Position numbers and translations under genes: made by a program. Below are positions 33,192-42,894 of a DNA stretch of 57,594 nucleotides, piece by piece (the stretch's first letter is position 1; every line of letters begins with the position of its first letter). Location: NCBI RefSeq assembly GCF_030010215.1, contig NZ_JASCRR010000021.1, forward strand, positions 1-57,594. The letters are read 5' to 3'. The notes beneath the pieces were generated by a model. The model ran no database searches, was not told the origin of the DNA, and saw only the letters and a list, made by a program, of their open reading frames with translations. This stretch comes from Tianweitania sp. UT-5YL-CI-8. GTDB lineage: Bacteria; Pseudomonadota; Alphaproteobacteria; Rhizobiales; Rhizobiaceae.

Positions 33192-34389
33192 GACGGATCT
33201 CCTTTAAGGCCTCGGTGACGGGATCCTCGTACATGGCGGAAAAATCGAGGTCCTGACGAACAAAGACGAAGATGCGCTCGCCCTGGCTGACGCTGATCGT
33301 CGGTGGAATTCGCAAGGAATCTCCCAATGCCTGGTTGGCCATGTCGGAGAAGGTCTTCGCGAGGGTCTCGCGGGCTAGTTCCTCGGCGTTCTGCGCATCG
33401 TCGCTGTCACCTGCCGCGGCCTCGCTCCCATAACCGGTCACGTAGCTCGCGCCGGCGCCGACGATCGATAGAAGAATGGCCGCCCCAAATCGCTCCCGGA
33501 ACTTCTTGTCGACGCGGCCAGTCAGACCGGCACGGCCCAGACTGTCGGCGCCGATCGAGTTCAACCGGACCGACACGCCGTCATCGCGCAGCATACGGGT
33601 CCAGACCACGAAAATTCTCGTCTGCCCGCGCGTGATCTCGGACTGGTACTCGCCGATGAGCCGCGTGCCTGTTGGGATCAGAATGCGCCGGCCGTCGAAG
33701 GAGTAGACGTCCTGCGAAACGATCGCCCCCACCTGACCCGGCAGATCGCTGACGATGGCCGTTTCCAAAATTCCAGGAATCAACGTTCCTTCGGGAACCA
33801 GTGCATCGATACGCTCGATCTTTCTCGCCTTGGCGCCGCGGTCGCCAATGCTGGATGCCGCGGCCAGAAATTTGCTGCTGCGATCTTCGCCGGCGACGGT
33901 AAGCCCCTCCCCTTCGTTTCCGGTCAGGCTGCCCTGTCCGTCGGCGCTCGCATTGTCGACCACGACCAATTTCGAGCGGAAACGCTCGGGAAATTCGTCA
34001 GCCGGGGCTTCGACGGCGTCCGGCGGTGGGGGTGCACCAGGAACAGGCGGCGGTGGGACCTCGAACTGGGTCGTATCGACTTCTTCGGTCGGGGGAGACG
34101 GAGGAGGTGGTGGCGGAATCTTGACAATCTCCGGCGCCGGAGGGTCCGGCTCCGGCTCGCCCTCGCGTACATAGGACGGCGGACGAAACGTGGTGGTGGT
34201 GAACTCCTCGTCCCCGTCGAGCATGTCGCGGACGGGTGGCTGCCTTCCCGCGAGAACCATATAGCCGGCGACAAGGCCCAATAGGACAAGAACAGCGCCA
34301 CCGACGAGTTGCTTGCGGCGAACGGTATTGTCGGCGACGACGGGTTCGTCATTGTCGGCAAGCGCTTCGAGTTCGGGAGAGCGCTTCAT
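33172..34389 (-). CDS. VirB10 channel protein (405 aa)
   Basis: A cytoplasmic N-terminus, one membrane helix (about residues 28-47), a long proline-rich periplasmic stretch (about 70-125), and the C-terminal beta-barrel/antenna domain (ALVPEGTLIPGILETAIVSDLPGQ, then SFDGRRILIPTGTRLIGEY). It spans both membranes and joins the VirB7/VirB9 core to the ATPases. Starts by ATGA overlap with virB9. Confidence 0.95.
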   Translation of the reverse strand: MKRSPELEALADNDEPVVADNTVRRKQLVGGAVLVLLGLVAGYMVLAGRQPPVRDMLDGDEEFTTTTFRPPSYVREGEPEPDPPAPEIVKIPPPPPPSPPTEEVDTTQFEVPPPPVPGAPPPPDAVEAPADEFPERFRSKLVVVDNASADGQGSLTGNEGEGLTVAGEDRSSKFLAAASSIGDRGAKARKIERIDALVPEGTLIPGILETAIVSDLPGQVGAIVSQDVYSFDGRRILIPTGTRLIGEYQSEITRGQTRIFVVWTRMLRDDGVSVRLNSIGADSLGRAGLTGRVDKKFRERFGAAILLSIVGAGASYVTGYGSEAAAGDSDDAQNAEELARETLAKTFSDMANQALGDSLRIPPTISVSQGERIFVFVRQDLDFSAMYEDPVTEALKEIRRERGLR

Positions 34390-35198
34390 CGGTTTCCGCT
34401 CCGACGCCGGCGTTTTGCCTTGTCATCTTCGACTGGCCCGAGGATTGCCGGATCGGGCGCCGCGAAATCCGGCTTTCTGAGATTGAAGATGCAGATCCAC
34501 TTGTCGCCATCCCGCAGCGTGAACTGGGTCGCGGTCCCATCGACGACGATGTACTCCCCTTCCCTGCGGAAGTTCCGCAGGGTTTCGGAGAAATCCGAGT
34601 TGACGGCGAAAATCGCCGGCACTCGGTCGTCGAATTTGAAGAAGGTCTTGCTGCCGTCATCGAACACCATGAGCGGCTTCAGGCGGGCATCACCGGAGAA
34701 CGAATAGTCGATGTTGACGTTCGCCTTGTCGATGCCGGAGATGTTCGGCCAGGCGGCGCGCTGCTCGGCTTCCTGCCGCAAGACGGCATTGAGGTTTTTC
34801 TCCGGATAGTGGAAGCGGATTCCAAAGACCTTGCGGCCGGCCTCGGGCGCGTAATCGTGCAGTTCGAGATAGTAAATGCGCTTGGTAGTCACGACGTTCA
34901 TGTTCGTCACGACGTCCTTGGCGATCGGCTTCACGAACAGGATGTTGCCCTTCTCGGCCGGGACGACCTGCCAGCTTTCGGTGTCGCCGAGCGAGATCGT
35001 CTCGAACCTCTCGTCCTCGTCAAAGATGATCATGGTGGAGATGCCGTAGGTCGCGAAGACCTGAACGACGTTGTTCTCCTGATAGGTCACGCTGGTCACG
35101 CGCGCATCGAGGGAACCGCCCTTCGGGGTCTGCGCGGCAAAAGCCGGCCACAGCGAGCCGCACAGCATGAGCATCACAGCCCAGGAGCAGCCCTTCAT
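34386..35198 (-). CDS. VirB9 outer-core protein (270 aa)
   Basis: A signal peptide (about residues 1-21, ending AFA) is followed by DARVTSVTYQENNVVQVFATYGISTMIIFDEDE, the N-terminal domain, and NIDYSFSGDARLKPLMVFDDGSKTFFKF, the C-terminal beta sandwich that binds VirB7. The basic KRRRRSGNR end is unusual but short. ATG 35198 overlaps the virB8 stop by ATGA. Confidence 0.95.
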   Translation of the reverse strand: MKGCSWAVMLMLCGSLWPAFAAQTPKGGSLDARVTSVTYQENNVVQVFATYGISTMIIFDEDERFETISLGDTESWQVVPAEKGNILFVKPIAKDVVTNMNVVTTKRIYYLELHDYAPEAGRKVFGIRFHYPEKNLNAVLRQEAEQRAAWPNISGIDKANVNIDYSFSGDARLKPLMVFDDGSKTFFKFDDRVPAIFAVNSDFSETLRNFRREGEYIVVDGTATQFTLRDGDKWICIFNLRKPDFAAPDPAILGPVEDDKAKRRRRSGNR

Positions 35199-35890
35199 TG
35201 CGCATCTCCGGGCGTGACCGTTTCCTGGTCCCGGCGGTAGGAATAGACCTGGAAACCGAGAGGGTTTTCGAAGCGCCACTCGTTGCGGGTCGGCGTGTCG
35301 GTGTAGCGGAAGCGCACAACCGAGATCCAATGACGGACGATCGACTCCGCGTCGCTGCGTTCGTTGGTGGAAAAGCGGACGATCGCCGTGCTGGTGTTCG
35401 GGAACGTCACGGACTTGATCTCGACCAGGACCCGCTTGAGCCGCCCATAGACCTTCGTGGGGTTCTGCGCATTGGCCGCGCTGTAGAGGGTCTGCAGTTC
35501 GCGCGCCGCCTCGTCCGCGGAAAGAAGCGCCGCAATGCCAAAATTCTCGGTGATGGCGTAGGGATCGTAGCCTTCGCGGGCACGGATGTAGCGCACGACA
35601 TTGGCCTGCGTGATCGCTTGTTGCTCGGTGAGATTGGCCGGGCGCGTCAGGCCGGACTTCACCTCGATGTAGCCCGTGGTCTGGTCGACGGTGACGACAT
35701 AGGGCTCGAAGGACTTCAGCGGCAGCATCAGCACCACTGCGAGTAGGCTGAGCAAGGCGATCCCGGCAAAGACGATCGAGAAGAACCAGGCGACGCGCGC
35801 CGAACGCTTCGCTCGCTTGATGATCTCCTGCTCCCAGATATCGCCTTGCTGGAAATAGGACCGAAGCGCGGTTTCGGATTTTTCGGCCAT
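35195..35890 (-). CDS. VirB8 assembly factor (231 aa)
   Basis: A single membrane helix (about residues 34-58) follows a short cytoplasmic N-terminus; the periplasmic NTF2-like domain includes YVVTVDQTTGYIEV and ENPLGFQVYSYRRDQE. The protein nucleates the inner-membrane complex. Coupled to virB9. Confidence 0.95.
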   Translation of the reverse strand: MAEKSETALRSYFQQGDIWEQEIIKRAKRSARVAWFFSIVFAGIALLSLLAVVLMLPLKSFEPYVVTVDQTTGYIEVKSGLTRPANLTEQQAITQANVVRYIRAREGYDPYAITENFGIAALLSADEAARELQTLYSAANAQNPTKVYGRLKRVLVEIKSVTFPNTSTAIVRFSTNERSDAESIVRHWISVVRFRYTDTPTRNEWRFENPLGFQVYSYRRDQETVTPGDAQ

Positions 35891-35934
35891 CCCTGCTCAT
35901 TTCCTGCGTTCTCGATCGCCCATCGCCATGCCGA

Positions 35935-36945
35935 TCAGGGTTGTCTCGGGGCTCCGTTGGATGCGATCGCGCGCTGCATGGAGGCGCCCGCACCATCCTG
36001 CCTTGGTGAGCGAAGTCGAGCCTGGACGCGATGAACCGCCGCCTGTGTCTGGCGCGCAGACTGGCCGATCGCTTCGCGCCCGAGATAGACGCCGCGATAA
36101 GCATGCCGGCGCGACTCGTGACCGATGGCGGTTGCGAACGCTCCAACGATGCCTTGCGCCAAGGACTGCACTTGGAAAAGCACGAACGCGCCGGCAATGC
36201 ACAGCATGATAAAGGCAGCGAAGTCGCTGAGCTTCAGTTCGCGATTGCCGGAGATGCTGTCGATCGTCGTCAGTTCCGGTTCCATCGCAGCGATCAGGAA
36301 GGCGGCGATCACGTAAACGAACAAGGGAATCATCGCATAGAGTAGCGACTGATTGAGCCAGCCGACGGCATAGTTGCGAGTCGAGTCAAAGAAGAAGCAC
36401 GAGATGAAAATTGGTGCTGTGCCGAGGAGAACCCAGAGGATCACCTTCGCAAGAACCAGAATCCCGAGGGCGATCGCGACGAAGATGCCGGCGAACAGCA
36501 TGATGACGATGCCTATCAGAGCGGGCAGGACTGACAGGTAGCCCGCCTGTTCAGAGAAAGCCGCAGCGGCAGTGTTCGCCGTCTTCCAGATTTGCGATAG
36601 TCCATTGGTGGGCTCGGTCACGCCCGTGCCGGATGCCGCCAGGATGGCGCGGCCGGCTGCCTCCGGCACCGTGGTCAGCCAGTCATAGACAAGATCGTTG
36701 AAGTTGGACCATGTGCCGACCAGGATCAGAATGACGAAGATGCGCACTAGGCGGCCGATGATCTCCGCGACGCTCAGCCGCGACGTCCCTAGGAATAGCT
36801 GCACGCCATAGAACAGGACGACAAGGACGAAGAGCAGGCGAAGCAGCGGCTCGAGATCCTGGCTCAGCGCCTCGTAGGCGCTTTGCGAGAAATTCTGTCC
36901 CGACGCATCGATCCGATCCAACAGTTCGCCAATGAAGTCGTCCAC
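35935..36945 (-). CDS. VirB6 inner-membrane channel component (336 aa)
   Basis: Polytopic, with about six hydrophobic helices (including LLRLLFVLVVLFYGVQLFL, LPALIGIVIMLFAGIFVAIALGI and MIPLFVYVIAAFLIAAM) and the conserved central tryptophan/glycine region (ILWVLLGTAPIFI). It forms part of the inner-membrane pore. GTG 36945 is used as the start; the lipoprotein gene lies nine bases upstream. Confidence 0.9.
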   Translation of the reverse strand: MDDFIGELLDRIDASGQNFSQSAYEALSQDLEPLLRLLFVLVVLFYGVQLFLGTSRLSVAEIIGRLVRIFVILILVGTWSNFNDLVYDWLTTVPEAAGRAILAASGTGVTEPTNGLSQIWKTANTAAAAFSEQAGYLSVLPALIGIVIMLFAGIFVAIALGILVLAKVILWVLLGTAPIFISCFFFDSTRNYAVGWLNQSLLYAMIPLFVYVIAAFLIAAMEPELTTIDSISGNRELKLSDFAAFIMLCIAGAFVLFQVQSLAQGIVGAFATAIGHESRRHAYRGVYLGREAIGQSARQTQAAVHRVQARLRSPRQDGAGASMQRAIASNGAPRQP

Positions 36946-36954
36946 CGCCCTGCC

Positions 36955-37179
36955 CTATTCTTCTTCCGCGGAGGCCAGATCCTGGATCGCCGCCAGTGCA
37001 TCGGCCCTGTCTGCATTGACGGAGATCATCGGCCCGCATTCGTCGCCCGTGCTGGCATAGCTCGACTGATTGGCCGGCCGCTTGCACGGCGCGGTCTTTT
37101 CGCGCGGTGTGCCACATCCGCTGGCGAGTACAGCCAGGACAAATAGAAGAGCGGTCGCGCTGCATCGAAGCTCTCTCAT
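36955..37179 (-). CDS. Small lipoprotein in the VirB7 position (74 aa)
   Basis: The signal sequence ends in the lipobox LASGC, so the mature protein starts at cysteine 22. Two further cysteines lie in the mature part. Located between virB5 and virB6, it could be the VirB7 equivalent or an entry-exclusion lipoprotein (EexN/TrbK-like); sequence similarity of such small lipoproteins is too low to choose. The start overlaps the virB5 stop by ATGA. Confidence 0.75.
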   Translation of the reverse strand: MRELRCSATALLFVLAVLASGCGTPREKTAPCKRPANQSSYASTGDECGPMISVNADRADALAAIQDLASAEEE

Positions 37180-37874
37180 TCGTACTGCAATGCTTTTTTG
37201 GTGTTCGACATGTCGGTCAGCTTGCGCTGGTTTTCGGCGTGCAACGACTGCACACCGGCATTCAGCACGCCGATCATCTCGTTGATCGTCAGACCCGTCT
37301 GGACCTGCAGCTGCGTGTTCTGGTCGATCGACCCCTTGATATCCTCCGCCTTGCCGATGTCGCCGCCGGCGGTTTCAAGAGCGGAGCGGCGCGCTTCGAC
37401 GGCAGCTTGAGAACCGGTGATCAGAGCCGAGACGCCCATCACCGTCTTCATGAGCTCCTCATAGGACTTGTCGCTGGCCAGCGAGCTGTTGTCTTTGCCG
37501 GACAGCGAACGCACCAGTTGCAGGCCGTTGATGAAGAGTGTGGCGGCCTGGACGACCTTGGGGTCGAGAGACCCGAAATCGGCAATCCCACTCTTCAGGA
37601 TGCTGTCGAAGGACGGCATGGAGGAGACGCTAAAACCGTTGCCGATCGCGATATCCTTCAGGGGACCAGCGTCGCCGCCGCGGTCACCCGTGACGGCCTT
37701 CAGGGTGTCCTCGACCGTCGTGAGGATCTCCTTGTTGGTATCGAGGATCTTGCCGGTCTTTTCGGCGGTGTCGCGCGCGACCGCGTAGTTCGTCTTGTCG
37801 ATGACCGGGATATCGGCTGCGGCCGGCGCGATGCCTCCGCCGACGAATGCCAACAATGCCAATGAGCGTTTCAT
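37176..37874 (-). CDS. VirB5 pilus-tip protein (232 aa)
   Basis: Cleavable signal peptide (MKRSLALLAFVGGGIAPAAA) followed by a long helical bundle with DIPVIDKTNYAVARDTAEKT at the mature N-terminus and NAGVQSLHAENQRKLTDMS near the end, as in VirB5. ATG 37874 has GGAG six bases upstream and gives a proper signal peptide; the longer frame does not. Confidence 0.9.
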   Translation of the reverse strand: MKRSLALLAFVGGGIAPAAADIPVIDKTNYAVARDTAEKTGKILDTNKEILTTVEDTLKAVTGDRGGDAGPLKDIAIGNGFSVSSMPSFDSILKSGIADFGSLDPKVVQAATLFINGLQLVRSLSGKDNSSLASDKSYEELMKTVMGVSALITGSQAAVEARRSALETAGGDIGKAEDIKGSIDQNTQLQVQTGLTINEMIGVLNAGVQSLHAENQRKLTDMSNTKKALQYE

Positions 37875-37885
37875 ATCGATCTCCA

Positions 37886-38950
37886 TCACTGAGTCTCGAG
37901 AAGCAGGTCCGCTTGGCGGTCGATGCGCTGGACACAAGCCTTCGCGTCGGCATCCCAGACGAAGCCTTCGCGGTCGTCGCAGAAGCCTGCCACCGACCGA
38001 TCGTCGTCATCGTTGCCCGTCTCGTATCGGGTCGATCGGTTCGTGCCGGACAGGTCGCCAAGCGTCATGGCGTTGCTGGAGTTCGTGAGATCGGCGAACG
38101 CCGTCCCGAGCAGGATCAGCCGATTGATGAGCTCGATGTTGGCGTTGCGTGCACCCGAATTGTGGTCCCAGCTGTCCTGGATCGTGCCGGAACCCATGTT
38201 GCCGAGTTGCGTCAGCCACGATGAGACATCCCCGGAGCCGTCGCCGATCGCCGTCGTCAGGCCCATGGCGTTCATGGTGCTGGTCCGGGCGCCCGCATAG
38301 GCGCCGCCGCCGCCATAGTTGAGCGGAATGCCAGACTTGTCCGAGCCGCCGAAGGCCGGCAGCCATTTTTGGGTTATGTTGGCGACATAGCCCTGGGTTT
38401 CCTTGAATGGAGGGATGCCGCCATATTTGTTCACGTTGCCCGCGCCAGCATTGTAGGCCGCAAGCGCCAGCGAGACGTTGCCGTTGTACTTTCGAAGCTG
38501 CTGCTTGTAGTAGCGCGCGCCGCCGCGCAGGTTCTGCTCGATATTGTAGGGATCGACCCCAAGATCGCCTGCGGTGCCCGGCATAAGCTGCGCAAGGCCA
38601 ATCGCGCCCGCCGGAGATTTGGCACATGGGTTGAAGCGGCTCTCCTGGTAGACCAGCGCCAGAAACTGGTTCTCATCGACGCCTTCCTCACGCGCGATCC
38701 GACGAACCAATCCGGCGATCGCCGGATTGGCATTCGCCGCCGCGACCGGATCATCCTTCCTGCCCGGCCGGTACATCGAGCAGGTCACGCTTTCGTTGTT
38801 AACGTAGCGCTCCTCGTCGACCTTCTCGATCTCGCCGGTCTTCTCGTCGCGATCCTGGCGTTCGTCGAGCACCGTACTGTCAACGGTCGGGATGTCGGCA
38901 AAAGCAGGCGATGCTGCAAAGACCAGAAGGAGGGAGAGACGCCGGATCAT
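37886..38950 (-). CDS. VirB1-type lytic transglycosylase (354 aa)
   Basis: Signal peptide (about residues 1-18), then an SLT domain with catalytic E103 in YQESRFNPCAKSPAGAIGLAQLMPGTA and the family motif AAYNAGAGNVNKYGGIPPF. It cuts peptidoglycan to let the channel assemble. The ~150 residues after the SLT domain are low-complexity. It overlaps virB4 by ATGA. Position between virB4 and virB5, instead of first in the operon, is unusual. Confidence 0.9.
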   Translation of the reverse strand: MIRRLSLLLVFAASPAFADIPTVDSTVLDERQDRDEKTGEIEKVDEERYVNNESVTCSMYRPGRKDDPVAAANANPAIAGLVRRIAREEGVDENQFLALVYQESRFNPCAKSPAGAIGLAQLMPGTAGDLGVDPYNIEQNLRGGARYYKQQLRKYNGNVSLALAAYNAGAGNVNKYGGIPPFKETQGYVANITQKWLPAFGGSDKSGIPLNYGGGGAYAGARTSTMNAMGLTTAIGDGSGDVSSWLTQLGNMGSGTIQDSWDHNSGARNANIELINRLILLGTAFADLTNSSNAMTLGDLSGTNRSTRYETGNDDDDRSVAGFCDDREGFVWDADAKACVQRIDRQADLLLETQ

Positions 38951-41361
38951 GCTGGAACCTCCCAACCGCAGAACACAGGCAACCACTTCGCCGGATCGTC
39001 GCCGAGCTGCGCGCGAAGTGCTGCGCAGTGCTCGATCGTCTCCTTGCGGCCGGACATCACGCGGACGAGATCCGGCATGGAGGTAAGGTCGAGCCTGGCG
39101 ATGACGGAGTCGTTGCCGTGCTTGATCAGGAACGTGCGTCGCTCGGGCGGGGTATTGCGAATAAAGGCGAATTCCTTGGCGGTCAGGCCGAAGCGCCGGA
39201 TGTAGCTCTCCTCGTCTGCGCGCGGATTGGGGAAGTGCAGATTGGTTGCCGACTGCTCGATCAGCGTGTGCGATTGTGGCGAACGCGCAATATCGGCCGC
39301 CGACTGGGTACCAAACCCGACGATCCCGTTGAGCTTTCGGATCGTCTTCATCTTGTCGACGATATAGTTGGAGAAGATGGCGTCCTGCAGCAGCTTCCAA
39401 CCCTCGTCCATGAAGATCAGGACCGGTTCGCCGGTGAGAAGCTCGTCCAACCGATGGTAGAGATACATCAGCGCCGGGGTGCGCACGTCCTGATTGTCGA
39501 GGATGTGCGTCATATCGAAGCCGAAGATCCGACGGCCGGAAAAGGACAGTACATCTTGCGGCGCGTTGAAGAGCCAAGCCTTCTCGCCCTCGAACCACGG
39601 TCGCAGACGTGACTGCAAATCGTTAGCGTCGGAGCGCGCGCGACCCATTAGCAGGCCGGACAGGTTGGCGAACGTCCGCTGTTCGACCGGCTCCTGGCAG
39701 ATGCGCCCGATCGCCCGCTCCAGCGTGTCCTCTTCTTCCTGGCTGAACCGGTGGCCGTCGGCCGGGTCGAGCATGGCCTTGAGGAGACGATGCAGGAACT
39801 CGCGATTTGCGGGCGTGTTCTCAAGCTGCAGCGGATTGAAGCCAGTCGCGACGCCTGGCTGGAGCACCTCATAATCGCCGTCGACGGCTCGGATGAAAAT
39901 CTCGGCGCCTCGGTCCTTGTCGAAGAAGACGGCGCGGGGCTCTGGCGAGATCCGGAAGGCCTGCGCAAGCAGGAAGGTCAGCGCAACGGTCTTGCCCGAC
40001 CCGGTCGGACCGGTCACCAGAAAATGGCCAATGTCGCGCTGATGGAAGTTGAACCAGTACGGCGTCTGGGATGTCGTTTCGAGGATCGAAATTGGCAGAC
40101 CCCAATGGTTGCCACGAACCGACCCGGTCGCGAAATTGTGCAGCGAGGAGAAACCCGAAAAATTCGCGCTCGACAGCATGCAGGAGCGCGCGATGTAGGC
40201 GTGATTGCCCGGCAGCTGCGCCCAGAACGAGGCCTCCATGTTGAGGTCCTCGCGCAGCCAGTTGATGTTCATGTCGGTGAGACAGGAGCCGAGTTCGGCG
40301 ACGGCCTTGTCGAGCCCAGCGAGGTCGCGCGACAGGCACAACAGGCTAAAATGGTGGTAGCCGAAGACTGCTTCTTGATTGAGCAGGCTGTTCAGCGCGA
40401 AATCGATATCCGTCTCGACGGCGCTGCCCGATTCATCCGACGCCCGGATCTGGCGCTGCAGCCGGGAAATGCGCTCCTGCGCGATCGGCTTGTCGGCCAG
40501 CGTGAACGACTGCGTGCAGATGAACTCGTGGTTCATCTGCAGGAGCCCATCGAGCATCCCGGGCCCGGAGAAGGGAGGATATTCCTTGATGGACAGCATG
40601 GCGCCAAAGCGGTTCTCCGCTTCGGTCGGCCCCTGCGCCTGCAAGGTCCGCTTCGAAAAATGCAGGCGCGACGTCCCGACATAGCTGCGGATGCCCATGC
40701 GGGGCAGGCGCATCTCGCGCGCGACGCCGCAGGTGAGCAGGGTGTTGATAAAGGCGCTGGGTTCCGAGTACGGCTCGCCATCGCGGTAGACGACCCCAAG
40801 CTGACGGGCGCCGTACTTTTGGAGCTCCCGCGAGACGTTGCCGATGATCTCTTCGAGTTCGTTGATACGTTCGTGCAGCCGCTGCTCAACGATCTCCTTG
40901 CCGGAGGAGCGATCGAGCAGCCGCGAAAAGCCTTCGGCGGCGCCGAGCGCGCCACGCATCCCGGAACGGACGATCGTGAGGTAGAGCTCGTTTGTGAACA
41001 TGCGCTTGTCGCGCAGCGATGCCATATAGCGCGTGTTCAGAAGTTCGCAGAACGGGTCCGAGAAGGCTCCGCCGATCGAGGGTTTGACCTCCTTGCGGAT
41101 CACCGTCGACCAGAGTGAATAGCGGCTCGAGCCGAGCGCTCGGATCAGCGTGTTCTGGACGGTCGCGCGCATATTGAGTTCGGCCTGGTCCTCGGTCTGG
41201 AAGAACAAGCCGTCCAGTTTGATCACCGACAGGATCGCCCCGCTTTCGAGCCCGATCACGGTATCGGCGACATGGCGCAGATACGGAATGTGGGTCGACA
41301 TCAGCCGTTCGCGCCGGCGCTCACGTCCAAATCCAAGCTCTTCGGCGACAACATTCAACAT
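38947..41361 (-). CDS. VirB4 ATPase (804 aa)
   Basis: N-terminal CagE/VirB4 domain, then Walker A GPTGSGKT at 451-458 and LIFMDEGWKLL as Walker B. It drives pilin extraction and substrate transfer. ATG 41361 starts two bases after the virB3 stop and begins the family sequence; an upstream extension of the frame belongs to virB3 in another frame. Confidence 0.95.
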   Translation of the reverse strand: MLNVVAEELGFGRERRRERLMSTHIPYLRHVADTVIGLESGAILSVIKLDGLFFQTEDQAELNMRATVQNTLIRALGSSRYSLWSTVIRKEVKPSIGGAFSDPFCELLNTRYMASLRDKRMFTNELYLTIVRSGMRGALGAAEGFSRLLDRSSGKEIVEQRLHERINELEEIIGNVSRELQKYGARQLGVVYRDGEPYSEPSAFINTLLTCGVAREMRLPRMGIRSYVGTSRLHFSKRTLQAQGPTEAENRFGAMLSIKEYPPFSGPGMLDGLLQMNHEFICTQSFTLADKPIAQERISRLQRQIRASDESGSAVETDIDFALNSLLNQEAVFGYHHFSLLCLSRDLAGLDKAVAELGSCLTDMNINWLREDLNMEASFWAQLPGNHAYIARSCMLSSANFSGFSSLHNFATGSVRGNHWGLPISILETTSQTPYWFNFHQRDIGHFLVTGPTGSGKTVALTFLLAQAFRISPEPRAVFFDKDRGAEIFIRAVDGDYEVLQPGVATGFNPLQLENTPANREFLHRLLKAMLDPADGHRFSQEEEDTLERAIGRICQEPVEQRTFANLSGLLMGRARSDANDLQSRLRPWFEGEKAWLFNAPQDVLSFSGRRIFGFDMTHILDNQDVRTPALMYLYHRLDELLTGEPVLIFMDEGWKLLQDAIFSNYIVDKMKTIRKLNGIVGFGTQSAADIARSPQSHTLIEQSATNLHFPNPRADEESYIRRFGLTAKEFAFIRNTPPERRTFLIKHGNDSVIARLDLTSMPDLVRVMSGRKETIEHCAALRAQLGDDPAKWLPVFCGWEVPA

Positions 41362-41363
41362 GG

Positions 41364-41663
41364 TCACGGCCCGTAGGAGTTCGTGCGCCAGAACAGCCGG
41401 TTCGGCGTCCGCGGCGTGCGGCGGCTGACCACCTGAGCGAGATCGAGGATCCGGATGTCGCGGCTGCAAAGCGCGAAGAGGGCGAGATAGATCAGCGGTG
41501 CCATCAGCGCCGACCAAAAGCTCGTGCTCACCAGGAAGGCGATCAGTGTGAAGCCGACGATGATGTAGAAAGCATTGAGCGGGATGCCCCACATCATGGG
41601 CGGCCGTGTGAGGCCGATCACGAGCGGCGTCAAATGGGGCCTTTCGTCGGTGACCTCGACCAT
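41364..41663 (-). CDS. VirB3 (99 aa)
   Basis: Short protein with a hydrophobic pair around residues 25-60 (NAFYIIVGFTLIAFLVS, LMAPLIYLALFALC), followed by a soluble tail with DIRILDLAQV, matching VirB3. It lies between virB2 and virB4, as in all VirB operons. Confidence 0.9.
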   Translation of the reverse strand: MVEVTDERPHLTPLVIGLTRPPMMWGIPLNAFYIIVGFTLIAFLVSTSFWSALMAPLIYLALFALCSRDIRILDLAQVVSRRTPRTPNRLFWRTNSYGP

Positions 41664-41666
41664 GGT

Positions 41667-42002
41667 TCAGTTCCCCACGGCCGCGATCATCTCGTCGACA
41701 ATCGCCGGCGCGCCGAAGACGAGGCCGATGCCAAGGACGACCGCGCCGGCGGTGAACCAGGAGAGGCGTCCAGCGAAAGCAAGGAAGCCGAGCGCAATCA
41801 CCGCGATGATCGCGAGGAGCCTTCCGAACGGCCCGGTGATGAAATCCACGATCATCTGGACCGCGGTCTCCAGTGGCGCAAAGGCGCCGGAGGATTGCGC
41901 CAACGCCGGCTCTGCGAACACCAGACAGATGGTGAGCATCGTGGCGAAAGCTAGCGGAGTTGGCATTGGCCGAACAGCGGGCGAATAGGAAACGTCGTTC
42001 AT
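41667..42002 (-). CDS. VirB2 pilin (111 aa)
   Basis: A long signal peptide ending FAEPALAQ precedes a mature ~67-residue prepilin with two hydrophobic helices (LLAIIAVIALGFLAFAG and AGAVVLGIGLVFGAPAIV). ATG 42002 has GGAGG upstream. It is the first gene of the operon proper. Confidence 0.9.
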   Translation of the reverse strand: MNDVSYSPAVRPMPTPLAFATMLTICLVFAEPALAQSSGAFAPLETAVQMIVDFITGPFGRLLAIIAVIALGFLAFAGRLSWFTAGAVVLGIGLVFGAPAIVDEMIAAVGN

Positions 42003-42015
42003 GGGCAACCTCCGG

Positions 42016-42894
42016 CTAAAAATGCATGACACCGCCGACCCATTGGCGGCGTTCGCGCGTCGTGATTACTCCGCGGGCGGGGCTTGATCGCTCCCCATCG
42101 GCAACGTCACCCTTTTTGCTCGCAGCCGCACCGCTACCCACAAGGCCAATCTGGATGTTGACGACTTCGGCGACGTATCCGATCGTTTCCTTGAAGGGCG
42201 GTATGCCGCCATGCTCGCGCACACGTCCCTCGCCAGCGTTGTAAGCGGCAGCGACCAGAAGCGGATTGTGGAATTCGTCGGTGAGTTCGCGGAGGTAGCG
42301 TATCCCGCCGTCGATGTTTTCTTCCGGATCGCAGATATCGGTCACACCAAACCGGTCCGCCGTCGCTGGCATAAGCTGCATGGGTCCGCGCGCGCCTTTG
42401 GGCGAATTGCGCAGTCGATCGAGCCGGCTTTCGGCGGTCACGACCGCGACGGCGAATTCCGCGTCGACATCGTGCCGTTGCGAAGCCTCGACGACGAGGC
42501 GGGTGATCTCGGCAGGCGTTGCCGGCGACGGCCCGCACTCGGGTGTGTCGGGCTGAACGCTACTATCAAAATGATTGTTGTCCAGTTCAAGCCCGACGGC
42601 CTCGGATTCTGGCACGCCGATTGGCTCGGACACCTGGTGCCGGGGAACGATCTGACCACCCTCCCCCAGCACATAGTCGTCCGGCAACCGCGCCCAACGC
42701 GCTTCGGCCACCGTGTCGGCCGAGGACGGGACGTCATCCCGTTGCCGAATTTCTCTTGCCTCTTGGCGCTGGAGACGTGTGGCCGCAGACAGTTCGGACG
42801 CCAATACCCCCTCGGTCTGGCTGACGCATATGCTCGTGAGGATTGTCACGGCCAGGATCGGCGCGATCGATGGTGATTTTGCTTGTGTCGCCAT
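42016..42894 (-). CDS. Second lytic transglycosylase upstream of virB2 (292 aa)
   Basis: An N-terminal hydrophobic signal-like segment (about residues 9-27) is followed by an SLT domain with catalytic E155 in VVTAESRLDRLRNSPKGARGPMQLMPATA and AAYNAGEGRVREHGGIPPF. It sits in the normal virB1 position, 13 bases before virB2, so the cluster encodes two transglycosylases. The ~100 residues before the SLT domain are hydrophilic and unassigned. Confidence 0.85.
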   Translation of the reverse strand: MATQAKSPSIAPILAVTILTSICVSQTEGVLASELSAATRLQRQEAREIRQRDDVPSSADTVAEARWARLPDDYVLGEGGQIVPRHQVSEPIGVPESEAVGLELDNNHFDSSVQPDTPECGPSPATPAEITRLVVEASQRHDVDAEFAVAVVTAESRLDRLRNSPKGARGPMQLMPATADRFGVTDICDPEENIDGGIRYLRELTDEFHNPLLVAAAYNAGEGRVREHGGIPPFKETIGYVAEVVNIQIGLVGSGAAASKKGDVADGERSSPARGVITTRERRQWVGGVMHF

